Assembly: GCF_010500965.1 (NCBI RefSeq)
Contig: NZ_QVMI01000001.1
Coordinates: forward strand, 135,884 to 199,883
Source of the DNA: Bacteroides sp. 51
Lineage (GTDB): Bacteria; Bacteroidota; Bacteroidia; Bacteroidales; Bacteroidaceae
Reading direction: 5' to 3'
Length of the DNA: 64,000 bases
Positions within the stretch are counted from its first letter, which is position 1; each line of letters begins with the position of its first letter. Made by a program: the position numbers and the translations under genes. The notes under the pieces are model-generated. The model saw nothing but the letters and a program-made list of their open reading frames with translations, was not told where the DNA came from and ran no database searches. Below, one piece after another: positions 7,988 to 16,129 of the stretch.

Positions 7988-8962
7988 ATGATAAAAAGAA
8001 TCATATTATTTGTAGCTATCGTATTGAGTTTCAACTCTATATCGTCAGCACAAAATACACTTTCGTCGAAAGACATGATTGGCATTACACCGATGCTCAG
8101 TTCTTATCTGGAGCTTCCAAGTGATGCCATACGCTCTCTTGAACTAAAACTGACGCAAATAGCGACTCAGAACGGGTTCGGTTCTTATTCCGGACAATTT
8201 GTATTGACCTCGAACGTTGTGCTTATTAATAAAGAGGCAACAGCCACGGCTCCCGTGCAACATCTGGTTAATCTTGAGGTTTCGTTCTTTGTAGTCAATG
8301 TACTGGAAAACGTGATTGTTGATGAGATGTCGTATACCGTACAAGGGATAGACCGGCTGGAAAACAAAGCCTTTATCCGGGCTATTAACGAGATCAAGCC
8401 TAAAACTGTTCAGGTACGCACGTTCATGAACAATGTACGCGAACAGATTATTACTTACTACAACACCCGCATTCCGGCATTGATTTCCAAAGCGAAAGGG
8501 CTGAGCGACCGTACCGAATACGATGAAGCCCTGGCGGTGTTGGCTTCCATACCCGAAGCTGTAGACCAGTACCCGATGGTTGCCGAACAGATGGTAGCGA
8601 TTTACCAGAAGAAGATAGACCGTGAAGCCAGCGCTGCATTGATTGAAGCTAAGGGATATATGACTTTGGGCGACTATGAAAACGCCATGTATTACATAGC
8701 CAGTGTTGACCCCAACAGTTCGAAGTTTAAAGAAGCGCATGCCATGTTAAACCAGATCAAGGCCCAACTTACTGCTCAGCAAGCCGAAGCGAAGGAAAAA
8801 GAAATCCAGGAGATGGAACAGGCTATGAAGAGATACGACGATGCGGTTATGCTCGAAAAGATGCGCATCCAATCGGCACAGAAAGTGGGCGTAGAATCGG
8901 CCAAGTCGCAAGCTTCGCTTTCACAGAGTTTAAACAAATGGTTTTTCGGGAAATTTAAATAA
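7988..8962 (+). CDS. secreted protein with helical repeat C-terminal half
   Basis: 324 residues. Signal peptide about 1-21 (cleavage SSA-Q). N-terminal half is beta-rich (GSYSGQFVLTSNVVLINKE). From about residue 170 it is helical, with TPR-like pairs (YDEALAVLASIP, LGDYENAMYYIASVD) and then a charged coiled-coil-like segment near 255-290 (QQAEAKEKEIQEMEQAMKR). This suggests a protein-interaction scaffold. Followed after 9 nt by the zinc-ribbon gene. Function unknown. Confidence 0.78.
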   Translation: MIKRIILFVAIVLSFNSISSAQNTLSSKDMIGITPMLSSYLELPSDAIRSLELKLTQIATQNGFGSYSGQFVLTSNVVLINKEATATAPVQHLVNLEVSFFVVNVLENVIVDEMSYTVQGIDRLENKAFIRAINEIKPKTVQVRTFMNNVREQIITYYNTRIPALISKAKGLSDRTEYDEALAVLASIPEAVDQYPMVAEQMVAIYQKKIDREASAALIEAKGYMTLGDYENAMYYIASVDPNSSKFKEAHAMLNQIKAQLTAQQAEAKEKEIQEMEQAMKRYDDAVMLEKMRIQSAQKVGVESAKSQASLSQSLNKWFFGKFK

Positions 8963-8971
8963 TTACGACCT

Positions 8972-9895
8972 ATGAGAGTTTGTCCAAGATGTAAAGAAGA
9001 GATGCCGGTTTTATCGAAGATATGCCCGGGCTGCGGATATTTTGATGAAAGCGATGAAGACAGCTACACCCCTACGGAGTTTGCCAACATTCTTGAGAAA
9101 ATACTATTCGAGATAAAGAGAATACCCGAGCCATCATTCCTTAAGGGCATGAGCCAGCTTACGTTTATTATCTTTCCACTGTTAACGGTCTTCATGTTTG
9201 CCCTGGCACTGATCTCCGAAGCCGGATTGTTTTGGATTTTAGGTGCGCTTTTCCTGATCTTCAGCATTATTGCATTGGTGAAGAAAAGCAAAGGAACGCT
9301 TGGAAACGATAAGTTCAACAAGCAGTTCAAGGAAGAGAAACATGCCTTCGAATACTATCAACGCATTGCTATCCGCGATTTTGGTAAATCAAGGGAAGTA
9401 AGCAAGTTGGCGAACGAGATCGAGGGAATGATTCTGGATATTGAGCAGAAAAGAAAGAAAGCGTCAACACAGAATATGCTGATCTGGGCAGTCATCCTTA
9501 TCGTTGTGGTTGTACTTGCCAGTGGCGGAACGTTCCAGATGGACCGCGCGCTCAACAAAGTAGAAGACACTGTAGAGGAGGCAATGCAGAAAGGAAGTGA
9601 ATCATGGCAAAGCGCTATTGATGAGCTAAAAGGCATGTCCGATTCGGATTTTGGCGTAGAACAGAAACGCATAGATATCACACAAATGATTCTCGAAGCA
9701 AACGCGCCCGAGGCAGCCGAAACATTCTTTGTTGACTACTGCATGGGAAACCGTATGGACTTTGAAGCTGCTTCGCTGATCGTGAACTACTACAAAGGTA
9801 AAGGGGAGACGGAGAAAGCCACGCAGTTTATTGCGAAATGCTCTAAAATGAGATACAGCTCTGATCTCAAGAAGTTAAAGAAAATAATAGAATAA
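8972..9895 (+). CDS. zinc-ribbon membrane protein
   Basis: 307 residues. A cytosolic zinc ribbon opens the protein, CPRC (4-7) and CPGC (18-21). Two neighbouring hydrophobic segments at about 60-100 form a hairpin in the membrane, and a third lies near 168-188 (LIWAVILIVVVVLASGG). The C-terminal 110 residues are helical and acidic, with a pattern like TPR or SEL1 helices (EANAPEAAETFF, GKGETEKATQFIAK). Lies between secreted-protein genes and the SPFH gene, 17 nt before the latter. It could be the inner-membrane anchor of the system. Confidence 0.8.
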   Translation: MRVCPRCKEEMPVLSKICPGCGYFDESDEDSYTPTEFANILEKILFEIKRIPEPSFLKGMSQLTFIIFPLLTVFMFALALISEAGLFWILGALFLIFSIIALVKKSKGTLGNDKFNKQFKEEKHAFEYYQRIAIRDFGKSREVSKLANEIEGMILDIEQKRKKASTQNMLIWAVILIVVVVLASGGTFQMDRALNKVEDTVEEAMQKGSESWQSAIDELKGMSDSDFGVEQKRIDITQMILEANAPEAAETFFVDYCMGNRMDFEAASLIVNYYKGKGETEKATQFIAKCSKMRYSSDLKKLKKIIE

Positions 9896-9912
9896 CCAAA
9901 AACACATGAATT

Positions 9913-11289
9913 ATGGCAATATTTGGTTTTGGAAATAAGAAAGAAGGCGGAGTAATGGATGTTATCCGCTGTGACGAAGAAAACTACTTGATATGGAAAT
10001 GGTCGCCTTCCGGTATGGAAAGCCGCAAGGAAAACGCCATTCGCTATGGAAGTAGCCTCAGAGTAAAAGATGGCGAAGTAGCTGTTTTCGTATATAAGCA
10101 GGCTAACGGAACCATGCAGGATTATATAGAAGGTCCATTCGACCAAACCATAAAAACGGCCAACTTTCCTGTGCTGACAAGCATTGTAGGTAGTGCCTTT
10201 GGTGGAGAATCTCCGTTTCAGGCCGAGATTTACTTTATCAACCTGGCCAAAAACATCAGTCTTGCAACCTCTACCTACATTACAGGAATCAGCGATGTAC
10301 GTTTCAACAGTTTCAAGGTGCCGGTAACTGTGAAAGGGAAACTTATCTTCAACATAACTGATTATAAGGAATATATCAAGATCAACCGGATGCGTAACTA
10401 CGATCTGGCGCAGTTAAAGGAAGATACAAAGGAAAACATTCAAAGCTATCTGACCGCCGCGATTAAGAAGGTGACCAAGCAGCAGAATATCTCGATGACG
10501 GAACTGGACGGTAGTACGGAAGAGGTTACGCTTCAAGTACGCGATCAGGTTATGAGAGAGATGAGTGATATTTTCGGATTGAATGCAAAATCGTTCGTTG
10601 TTTCGGCCATTATACCCGACGAAACCTGCCAGGATTATATCAAGCTGACCGAGTCTTTGCAGTCGGCCGAGCTTACTGCCAGAGATACGGACAGTTACGT
10701 CTTGAACAAAAACAAGATTGATTTACAGGATATTGGCGCTAAGAACACAGAAGAAGCGCTTCGTATTCAACGTGAAGAAACCCAACGCAGCCAGCGTCTT
10801 CAAACCGAGACTGCTTTCATCGGAGCACACCAGCTCAACCAGCAGGCCGATGTGGCTAAAACTGCCGCACAGAGCCTGGGCGAGCTTGGAGGCAGTGGTG
10901 GAATGGGCATGGGTGGCGACGGAGGATTCAATCCGGCTGCCATGATGACCGGTATGGCCATGGGTGGCGCCGTAGGCAGCAGTATGACCAATATGATGTC
11001 GGGCATGACGCAAGGCTTAAACACCCCACAACCTCCCCAGCCTCCGCAGGGAGCGATAGCAGCATATCACATTGCGGTTAACGGACAGCAATCGGGTCCT
11101 TACTCGGTCGATCAACTCCGCCAGCTGATGAGCAATGGTGCCTTCACCAAAGACACTTACGTATGGAAAAACGGTATGCCGGGATGGGATTTTGCCGGTA
11201 ATGTCGTGGAATTGGCTGTGCTTTTCGCCCCCGTTCCTCCTCCAATACCAGGAAGCACACCGCCGCCTCCGCCAATGTCTAATATGTAA
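9913..11289 (+). CDS. SPFH-domain protein with C-terminal GYF_2 (DUF4339) domain
   Basis: 458 residues, no signal peptide. Residues about 25-300 form an SPFH/band-7-like domain of the type often annotated 'virion core protein' (GEVAVFVYKQANGTMQDYIEGPF, KVPVTVKGKLIFNI, helical region with VTKQQNISMTELD). Then comes a flexible Gly/Met-rich linker, a GYF_2 domain at about 380-440 (NGQQSGPYSVDQLRQLM, YVWKNGMPGW) and a Pro-rich tail. SPFH proteins oligomerise into large ring or scaffold assemblies at membranes; GYF domains bind Pro-rich peptides, so the protein could bind its own tail or the other GYF partner. Second last of the cytosolic members; next gene 23 nt away. Confidence 0.85.
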   Translation: MAIFGFGNKKEGGVMDVIRCDEENYLIWKWSPSGMESRKENAIRYGSSLRVKDGEVAVFVYKQANGTMQDYIEGPFDQTIKTANFPVLTSIVGSAFGGESPFQAEIYFINLAKNISLATSTYITGISDVRFNSFKVPVTVKGKLIFNITDYKEYIKINRMRNYDLAQLKEDTKENIQSYLTAAIKKVTKQQNISMTELDGSTEEVTLQVRDQVMREMSDIFGLNAKSFVVSAIIPDETCQDYIKLTESLQSAELTARDTDSYVLNKNKIDLQDIGAKNTEEALRIQREETQRSQRLQTETAFIGAHQLNQQADVAKTAAQSLGELGGSGGMGMGGDGGFNPAAMMTGMAMGGAVGSSMTNMMSGMTQGLNTPQPPQPPQGAIAAYHIAVNGQQSGPYSVDQLRQLMSNGAFTKDTYVWKNGMPGWDFAGNVVELAVLFAPVPPPIPGSTPPPPPMSNM

Positions 11290-11312
11290 TTTACTGAATA
11301 AAACGAACTACT

Positions 11313-11657
11313 ATGAGCGATTCGAATCTATCTATCGAGAAAATGGTAGAAATGGCTATGGGATTCTCCATGGGATCATTGTTTGCCAAAAGCATGAACG
11401 ATGCATACGCCAATAGTGCGGCCAGAGTAAATAACGATCAGCTAAACCAGCCTCCCCGGTTCCTGCATGCCATTATTGACGGCAAGCAGCAAGGGCCATT
11501 CAGCGAGGGCGAGGTGTTGGCTTTGATTCAGCAAGGTAGCATTACACAAGATAGTTACATCTGGAAACCAGGCATGCCCGAGTGGAAAAGGGCAAGCGAG
11601 GTAGATCAGATGAAACCATCATTCAACACACAGGTTCCCGAACCGCCAAAAGAATAA
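11313..11657 (+). CDS. small GYF_2 (DUF4339) domain protein
   Basis: 114 residues. An N-terminal helical part with a short Gly/Met-rich stretch (MAMGFSMGSLFAKSMND) resembles the linker of the SPFH protein upstream. The rest is a GYF_2 domain (IDGKQQGPFSEGEVLALI, YIWKPGMPEWKRA) clearly paralogous to that of the SPFH protein. It ends in a Pro-containing tail (VPEPPKE). It likely arose from duplication of the neighbour's C-terminus and may be a partner of the same assembly. 6 nt before the next start. Confidence 0.82.
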   Translation: MSDSNLSIEKMVEMAMGFSMGSLFAKSMNDAYANSAARVNNDQLNQPPRFLHAIIDGKQQGPFSEGEVLALIQQGSITQDSYIWKPGMPEWKRASEVDQMKPSFNTQVPEPPKE

Positions 11658-11663
11658 ACGCGT

Positions 11664-12005
11664 ATGAAATTGAATCTATTTTTAAGCATCATTGCGGTTG
11701 TGGTTAGCGGATTGGTTTTCTATGGGCTTTACGAAGTGAACAACGAAAAACTGATTTATCCTATCACGGCAACTGTGGTGAACGTGGCGCTACTCGTTTT
11801 TACGATGGGCGTATCGTTCGAAGGCTATCCCCGAAGTACAACGATGGCAAAGACAAGCACCGGTATTTTCTGGTTCATTGCCTTGGTCATGAACGTCTTG
11901 TTTGTGGTTTTTGAAGCACCCAATGTGGTGCTGATTATTACCAACGTATTATTGCTATCCATCTGCGCAGCGGTTGTATATGGAATACTTAAGTCGAAAC
12001 AATAA
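11664..12005 (+). CDS. small polytopic membrane protein of the SPFH/GYF cluster
   Basis: 113 residues, almost entirely hydrophobic, with four predicted membrane segments (about 4-22, 31-50, 68-86, 88-108). No recognised family and no polar residues suggesting a transporter. Spacings of 6 nt upstream and 9 nt downstream tie it to the operon. It may anchor the SPFH/GYF assembly to the inner membrane (inference). Confidence 0.75.
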   Translation: MKLNLFLSIIAVVVSGLVFYGLYEVNNEKLIYPITATVVNVALLVFTMGVSFEGYPRSTTMAKTSTGIFWFIALVMNVLFVVFEAPNVVLIITNVLLLSICAAVVYGILKSKQ

Positions 12006-12014
12006 TTAGCTGCC

Positions 12015-13316
12015 ATGATGAAAAAACATATCATTTTATCGCTCTTTCTATGCCTGTGCGCAGCCTTTGTCAGTCTGTCCGCTCAGGAAAAGGTGGTAGA
12101 TAAGAGCGCCAAGAAACGCCCGGTATGGGCATCGGGCTCGGCTCAGGACTATATTATTGGCTTTGCCACGGCAGGCGATCTGGAAACAGCCAAGAACCAG
12201 GCGTTGGAAGACGTACGGAAACAGATTATCCGCGCGGTGGCCGAGAACATATCGTTCGCTTCGCAAGGGTCGACACAACAGAAGATGGAGAACAGCGACA
12301 TTACGATGTTTGTCGACAACTTCGAGTCGAAGTACAAAACGCAGGCCGCTTCGCTTCCGTATATCACCGGTATCTCTTCGTCGAAGATAGAGGAATCGTA
12401 CTGGGAAAAGCTTCAGGACAAGCAAACGAAGGCCATTTCGTACCTTTACAGCGTGAAGTACCCGCTACCAGCGGGCGAGCTACGGAAGATGATCCTTGCT
12501 TTCGAGAAACAAGACCGGGAGATGTACCAAAAGTACACCGAGCTTGAGAAACAGTTGACCCAGGTGTCTTCGCTCGAAGAAATTGACGGGCGTATCGCCG
12601 AGCTTAACCCTTTGATAGAGTATTTCTTCGATGACGTCCGGAAAAACGCAGCACGATCGTTGCAACAGCGTTACAGGGATCTTTATAAGAACATCTCCTT
12701 CAAGGTGTTCTCCAACAAGTTGGGCGATCATCGCTTTGGGCTTGTGTTGAACGGACGGCCGATCTCTACCTCGCAACGGATTCAGGTTAAGTCGGACGAC
12801 ATATACGACGTGAACGTAGAACCAACAGGCGATGAAATCGTCGTTAAATACCAGTTCGATGGTGCCGAATACGACCGGATGAACGAGGTAACGGTCAACG
12901 TTAAGATGGGTGGAAGAACCGTACCCCATAAGTTTTCCTTCATCGTGCGCAAAGCCGGGATAAAACTGTATCCGCAAAAAACGGTTTACCTGACGGCTGC
13001 AACAAAGAACGATTCCATCGTGGGGTTGATCAACATCCGCATCCCGATGAAGTCGGAATATAGTACGCCTTACACCATCCGGAACATCACGCTAACCGTT
13101 CCCGGACTGGCTAATCCTCTTTTCATAGACGGCATTAACTTCACCTCCAGTCGCAAAGAAGATACGTTTATTCTTGACTATGACGACGAAATGGAAGTGC
13201 TCCGCCTCTTGAAAGGCCAGATGGACATGGTGAAGGGAAGCATGGATATAGAGATTCCAGCCGAGGAGATAGATACACGTATTGATTTCTCGCTACCGGT
13301 CAAGACGAACTGGTAA
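12015..13316 (+). CDS. LPP20-like secreted protein, last gene of the cluster
   Basis: 433 residues; ATG 12018 is an equally good start. Signal peptide about 1-24 (cleavage LSA-Q). Residues 30-90 match the LPP20 pattern: PVWASGSAQDYIIGFATA, then a helix LETAKNQALEDVRKQIIRA. A long helical middle (about 165-225) and beta-rich C-terminal region follow. LPP20-like domains occur in periplasmic and outer-membrane assembly proteins. Here it closes a run of nine genes and may be an envelope-side partner of the inner-membrane SPFH/GYF proteins. Confidence 0.8.
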   Translation: MMKKHIILSLFLCLCAAFVSLSAQEKVVDKSAKKRPVWASGSAQDYIIGFATAGDLETAKNQALEDVRKQIIRAVAENISFASQGSTQQKMENSDITMFVDNFESKYKTQAASLPYITGISSSKIEESYWEKLQDKQTKAISYLYSVKYPLPAGELRKMILAFEKQDREMYQKYTELEKQLTQVSSLEEIDGRIAELNPLIEYFFDDVRKNAARSLQQRYRDLYKNISFKVFSNKLGDHRFGLVLNGRPISTSQRIQVKSDDIYDVNVEPTGDEIVVKYQFDGAEYDRMNEVTVNVKMGGRTVPHKFSFIVRKAGIKLYPQKTVYLTAATKNDSIVGLINIRIPMKSEYSTPYTIRNITLTVPGLANPLFIDGINFTSSRKEDTFILDYDDEMEVLRLLKGQMDMVKGSMDIEIPAEEIDTRIDFSLPVKTNW

Positions 13317-13343
13317 GTTATTTAGAATCAATACGCTAAAGAA

Positions 13344-13393
13344 AATGAGCGGAAATACGCGGAATTAATTAATCCTGTGTATTTCCGCTCATT
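13344..13393 (+). terminator. 15-bp stem hairpin after the SPFH/GYF cluster
   Basis: AATGAGCGGAAATAC (13344-13358) pairs perfectly with GTATTTCCGCTCATT (13379-13393), with a 20-nt loop. It lies 28 nt past the stop of the last cluster gene. There is no T-run, so it may mark an mRNA 3' end rather than act alone as a terminator. The 622-nt stretch 13317-13938 has no gene: it holds this hairpin, a palindrome array, a GGGCGG element and the promoter region of the DUF2807 pair. Confidence 0.6.
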
Positions 13394-13418
13394 CCGTTTC
13401 GTAAGGTGCCACTCCCAA

Positions 13419-13528
13419 ATGCTACTGGCATTCAAGTAAAATGCTACTGGCATTTGAGCCGGATGCTACTAGCAATTGAACTGAATGCTACTGGCATTTG
13501 AAACGAATGCTACTAGCATTTAAAACGG
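13419..13528. repeat. palindrome array 1: five copies, exact 22-bp period
   Basis: Units begin at 13419, 13441, 13463, 13485 and 13507. Each starts with ATGCTACTGGCATT or ATGCTACTAGCATT; the form ATGCTA-C-TAGCAT is a perfect 13-bp palindrome. The remaining 8-9 bases differ between units. A decayed sixth unit follows near 13529. The period is not a multiple of three and no frame is conserved, so it is not coding. Confidence 0.9.
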
Positions 13529-13559
13529 ATGAAAGGGCAATGCCATTAAGTAAAGCAAG

Positions 13560-13656
13560 TGATTAACCGTAGGGGCGGTTCGCGAACCGCCCGAAAATGG
13601 TTTTCTGTATATTCCTGTATATTGGGCGGTTCGCGAACCGCCCCTACAGTTAATCA
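13560..13656. repeat. GGGCGG palindrome element, full-length copy
   Basis: Two copies of the 20-bp palindrome GGGCGGTTCGCGAACCGCCC face each other around about 33 nt of AT-rich interior (ATGGTTTTCTGTATATTCC). The ends read TGATTAACC-GTAGGGG and CCCCTAC-AGTTAATCA, so the whole 97 bp is an imperfect inverted repeat. Related copies lie at 18050, 27860, 30351, 45972 and 50844. It resembles a REP/BIME or small MITE. Confidence 0.9.
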
Positions 13657-13877
13657 TTAACTTTACCTCAACACAAAATAAATAGCTTAGGTTAATGATA
13701 TTAGGGGATAAAGGGTGGACGTTATTAAATCACTTTCATCTAAAAAACCGCACACCCTGTTCGATTCCGAACAGTACGGGAACAAAGGTATGCACTATAA
13801 ATCAGCCAATTAGAGTTTTGGCACAGTTCTTGATCCATCATAACCAGAAAAAAAACAGATAAAATAACCGAATCAGA

Positions 13878-13904
13878 TGCAACCTTTTTTTCGAAGGTAA
13901 CGTC
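13878..13904 (+). promoter_or_regulatory. possible ECF-type promoter for the DUF2807 pair
   Basis: TGCAAC (13878-13883) and CGTC (13901-13904) are separated by 17 nt, similar to TGTAAC-N16-CGTC upstream of the ECF sigma gene. I see no TAnnTTTG promoter in this region. A small dyad ACCTT...AAGGT lies in the spacer, and CTGTTCG-ATTC-CGAACAG further upstream at 13757-13774. Speculative. Confidence 0.3.
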
Positions 13905-13938
13905 TAACTTACAAAGAAACTCTAAAAACATCAAAAAT

Positions 13939-14670
13939 ATGAAAACAAGAACAATCCTTCTGACAGCAATCTTACTGACCGTTCTCACCACAAGCAGCCG
14001 CTGCATAAACAACCGCGAGGTTATAACCGGTAGCAAGAACTACATTACACGAGATTATAAAGTAGCCGACTTCGACAAACTCAATCTCGGCACAGTAGCC
14101 GACGTTTACTATACACAATCCGCAGATGATAGCTGGACACTTCAAGTCTACGGCCCGGACAATATCGTCGAACTCGTCAATGTCGATGTGAAGGACAATA
14201 CACTTATCGTCAATATGAAGAAGAAAGGTGTTAAAAAGGCCAACCTGAAAATAAACATTTCTTCTCCCAACCTGCAACACGTCAGAACCCACGGCGTAGG
14301 CAACTTCAATATCAAAGAAAAGTTTGAAACAACCAACTTCACCCTTAGAAACGAAGGCGTAGGAGGAATAAAGATCAACGACATCATGTGTACAGACCTC
14401 GATATACGTTCCGAAGGCGTAGGAAATGTCTCCATCAAAGGCCAGGCAGAAAAAGCGAGCCTCATCACACAAGGAGTAGGAAACATTGATGCCGACGAAC
14501 TGAAAAGCGACACCGTAGTGGCCACTGCGGATGGCGTAGGAAGCATCTCATGCTACGCCAAACAATCCATCAATGCCAAAGTAAACGGCGTAGGAAGCAT
14601 TTCTTACAAAGGAAACCCGGCCGACAAACAAGTAAGGAAAAACGGTATAGGAAGCATTAAACAAAAATAA
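13939..14670 (+). CDS. secreted DUF2807 (GIN-domain) protein, GVG-repeat type
   Basis: 243 residues with a signal peptide (about 1-22; Cys23 lacks a convincing lipobox). The N-terminal part (YKVADFDKLNLGTVADVYYTQ) and the body match the DUF2807 head-GIN domain, a right-handed beta-helix-like fold. The body contains a recurring GVGxI/GVGN turn motif at about 20-residue steps (HGVGNFNIK, EGVGGIKI, EGVGNVSI, QGVGNID, DGVGSIS, NGVGSIS, NGIGSIK). Members are annotated as putative adhesins, but functions are unproven. A paralogue follows 21 nt downstream. Confidence 0.88.
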   Translation: MKTRTILLTAILLTVLTTSSRCINNREVITGSKNYITRDYKVADFDKLNLGTVADVYYTQSADDSWTLQVYGPDNIVELVNVDVKDNTLIVNMKKKGVKKANLKINISSPNLQHVRTHGVGNFNIKEKFETTNFTLRNEGVGGIKINDIMCTDLDIRSEGVGNVSIKGQAEKASLITQGVGNIDADELKSDTVVATADGVGSISCYAKQSINAKVNGVGSISYKGNPADKQVRKNGIGSIKQK

Positions 14671-14691
14671 ATAATAAAAAGGAATTGACTT

Positions 14692-15468
14692 ATGAAAAAC
14701 TTATTTGTACATGTTCTGATAGCAGTATTGATACTAGGTACAACCACTGCTTGCGCGCAAAACCGTGTAGTAGGAAGTAAGAAATACATCACCAAAGATG
14801 TAAACGTAGAGAGTTTCCAACACATCGCCATACTTGGAAGCGTAAACCTGATCTACACACAAACCGAAGGTGGTAAACCTCAGATAGAAATCTACGGATC
14901 GGACAACATCGTTCCACTCATAGAAACTTCTGTAGAGCACAACACGCTTACCGTGAAATACAAAAGCAATACCAGCATTCAAAACCCCGGCAAACTGGAA
15001 GTCAGAGTGGCTGCACCAGCCGTAGAAAGCATGAGAATAACCGGATCGGGAGATATCTCCATTCCAAACGGACTGTCAACATCGGACCTGACGCTTAAAG
15101 TCACCGGATCGGGCGACCTTTACGGAAAGAAAATCACCTGCAACAACCTCGACGTAAGCGTATCGGGATCAGGAGATATCGGTCTAAACAACATAAAAGT
15201 AACGAATGTCAATGCCACCGTCAGCGGATCGGGCGATCTTCAACTCGATGGAACAACCGTAAATGCCTCCTACCGCGTATCGGGATCGGGAGACATCACA
15301 GCCCATAAACTCGTAGCCGACGATGTGGAAGCCACCGTTAGCGGATCGGGCAACGTTACATGCCACGCCGTGAAAACACTGAAAGGAAAAGTAAGTGGCA
15401 GCGGCGATGTAGGTTACAAAGGAAACCCTGAAATCTCATTCTCTAAGAAAGGACTCAGAAAACTATAA
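14692..15468 (+). CDS. secreted DUF2807 (GIN-domain) protein, GSG-repeat type
   Basis: 258 residues; signal peptide about 1-21 (cleavage ACA-Q). Paralogue of the preceding gene with the same architecture (VVGSKKYITKDVNVESFQHI, then the beta-helix-like body). Its recurring turn is GSGDI/GSGDL (TGSGDISI, TGSGDLYG, SGSGDIGL, SGSGDLQL, SGSGDITA, SGSGNVTC) where the neighbour uses GVGNI. Both likely act at the cell surface or periplasm. Co-transcribed with the upstream copy and ending at an intrinsic terminator. Confidence 0.9.
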   Translation: MKNLFVHVLIAVLILGTTTACAQNRVVGSKKYITKDVNVESFQHIAILGSVNLIYTQTEGGKPQIEIYGSDNIVPLIETSVEHNTLTVKYKSNTSIQNPGKLEVRVAAPAVESMRITGSGDISIPNGLSTSDLTLKVTGSGDLYGKKITCNNLDVSVSGSGDIGLNNIKVTNVNATVSGSGDLQLDGTTVNASYRVSGSGDITAHKLVADDVEATVSGSGNVTCHAVKTLKGKVSGSGDVGYKGNPEISFSKKGLRKL

Positions 15469-15512
15469 ATTCTCTTTTCACGCTCAACGGCCTAAACCGG
15501 ACACAACAAGAA

Positions 15513-15548
15513 AGGGCTACTGCATCACGCGGTAGCCCTCTATTTAGT
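15513..15548 (+). terminator. intrinsic terminator after the DUF2807 pair
   Basis: AGGGCTAC (15513-15520) pairs with GTAGCCCT (15532-15539) across an 11-nt loop, followed by CTATTTAGTT. Located 45 nt past the stop codon. Confidence 0.75.
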
Positions 15549-15646
15549 TAGTCATTAATAGAAATTTGAGAGAATTGAAACTTCACAGCCTCAAGTCGTT
15601 TTAATTAAGCACACTAACTATATATTTAAAGCAAATGAAAATTCAT

Positions 15647-16129
15647 TTATGAATGCTTCCGGGTCATCGACTTCGTTAGCGTCGATATAAACTCGGGCTT
15701 AATCTTACCCGTAAAGTTTATAATCGCAAAACGGTCTTCTTCTACCATCAGCATGATCAATTCTACGATTGACCCTCCCCGCTTCCTTACAACAATCTGA
15801 CAATTCTCATTCTCGTCCTCATAAGAAAGATAGGGCTCAAAGCGCTTGGAATGATCCTGTGCCACCTTCAGGGCTTTCTGAAAATAGCTTTCCCCGTTTG
15901 CTTCGGAAGAAAGTATCTGCATGCTCTTCAGGTTGGAGATGATTTCCAATATATCTTCGTTCTTTTCCGTGTCACTATTAAGTATCTCTCCCATCATTTT
16001 GGGACTTATCGTAACGCGGGTGAGCGTTGAATCTGCTTCGTTCTCTTCCAGAAAGATCGAAGTAAAATCCTGGGCCGACAAAAGAACCGGCAACAGAAAT
16101 ACCCAATACGTCAAAAGAACTCTTTTCAT
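15647..16129 (-). CDS. DUF4252 secreted protein
   Basis: 160 residues, signal peptide about 1-19 (cleavage LSA-Q). The body has the DUF4252 pattern: SKMMGEILN-like strand-helix with SNLKSMQIL, then NENCQIVVRKRGGSIVELIMLM and a C-terminal INFTGKI strand. The family occurs in Bacteroidetes next to ECF sigma/anti-sigma pairs, as here. Its start overlaps the anti-sigma stop by 4 nt (ATGA), implying translational coupling. Function unknown; it may be an effector or a tuning partner of the anti-sigma factor. Confidence 0.85.
   Translation of the reverse strand: MKRVLLTYWVFLLPVLLSAQDFTSIFLEENEADSTLTRVTISPKMMGEILNSDTEKNEDILEIISNLKSMQILSSEANGESYFQKALKVAQDHSKRFEPYLSYEDENENCQIVVRKRGGSIVELIMLMVEEDRFAIINFTGKIKPEFISTLTKSMTRKHS

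Noticed and set aside
8144-8740. 198-residue minus-strand frame
   Set aside because: Antisense to a well-formed secreted-protein gene in a co-directional operon, with no signal or domain.
12125-12547. 140-residue plus-strand frame
   Set aside because: A frame-shifted shadow of the LPP20-like gene, rich in Arg and Gly as such shadows are.
13419-13528. CRISPR-like array
   Set aside because: Repeats of about 13 bp with 8-9 bp gaps are far too short, spacers are not protospacer-sized, and no cas gene is near. The same applies to 27969-28087 and 45690-45794.
13793-13800. Minus-strand TACCTTTG promoter match
   Set aside because: No minus-strand gene lies downstream of it; the consensus is short enough to arise by chance.
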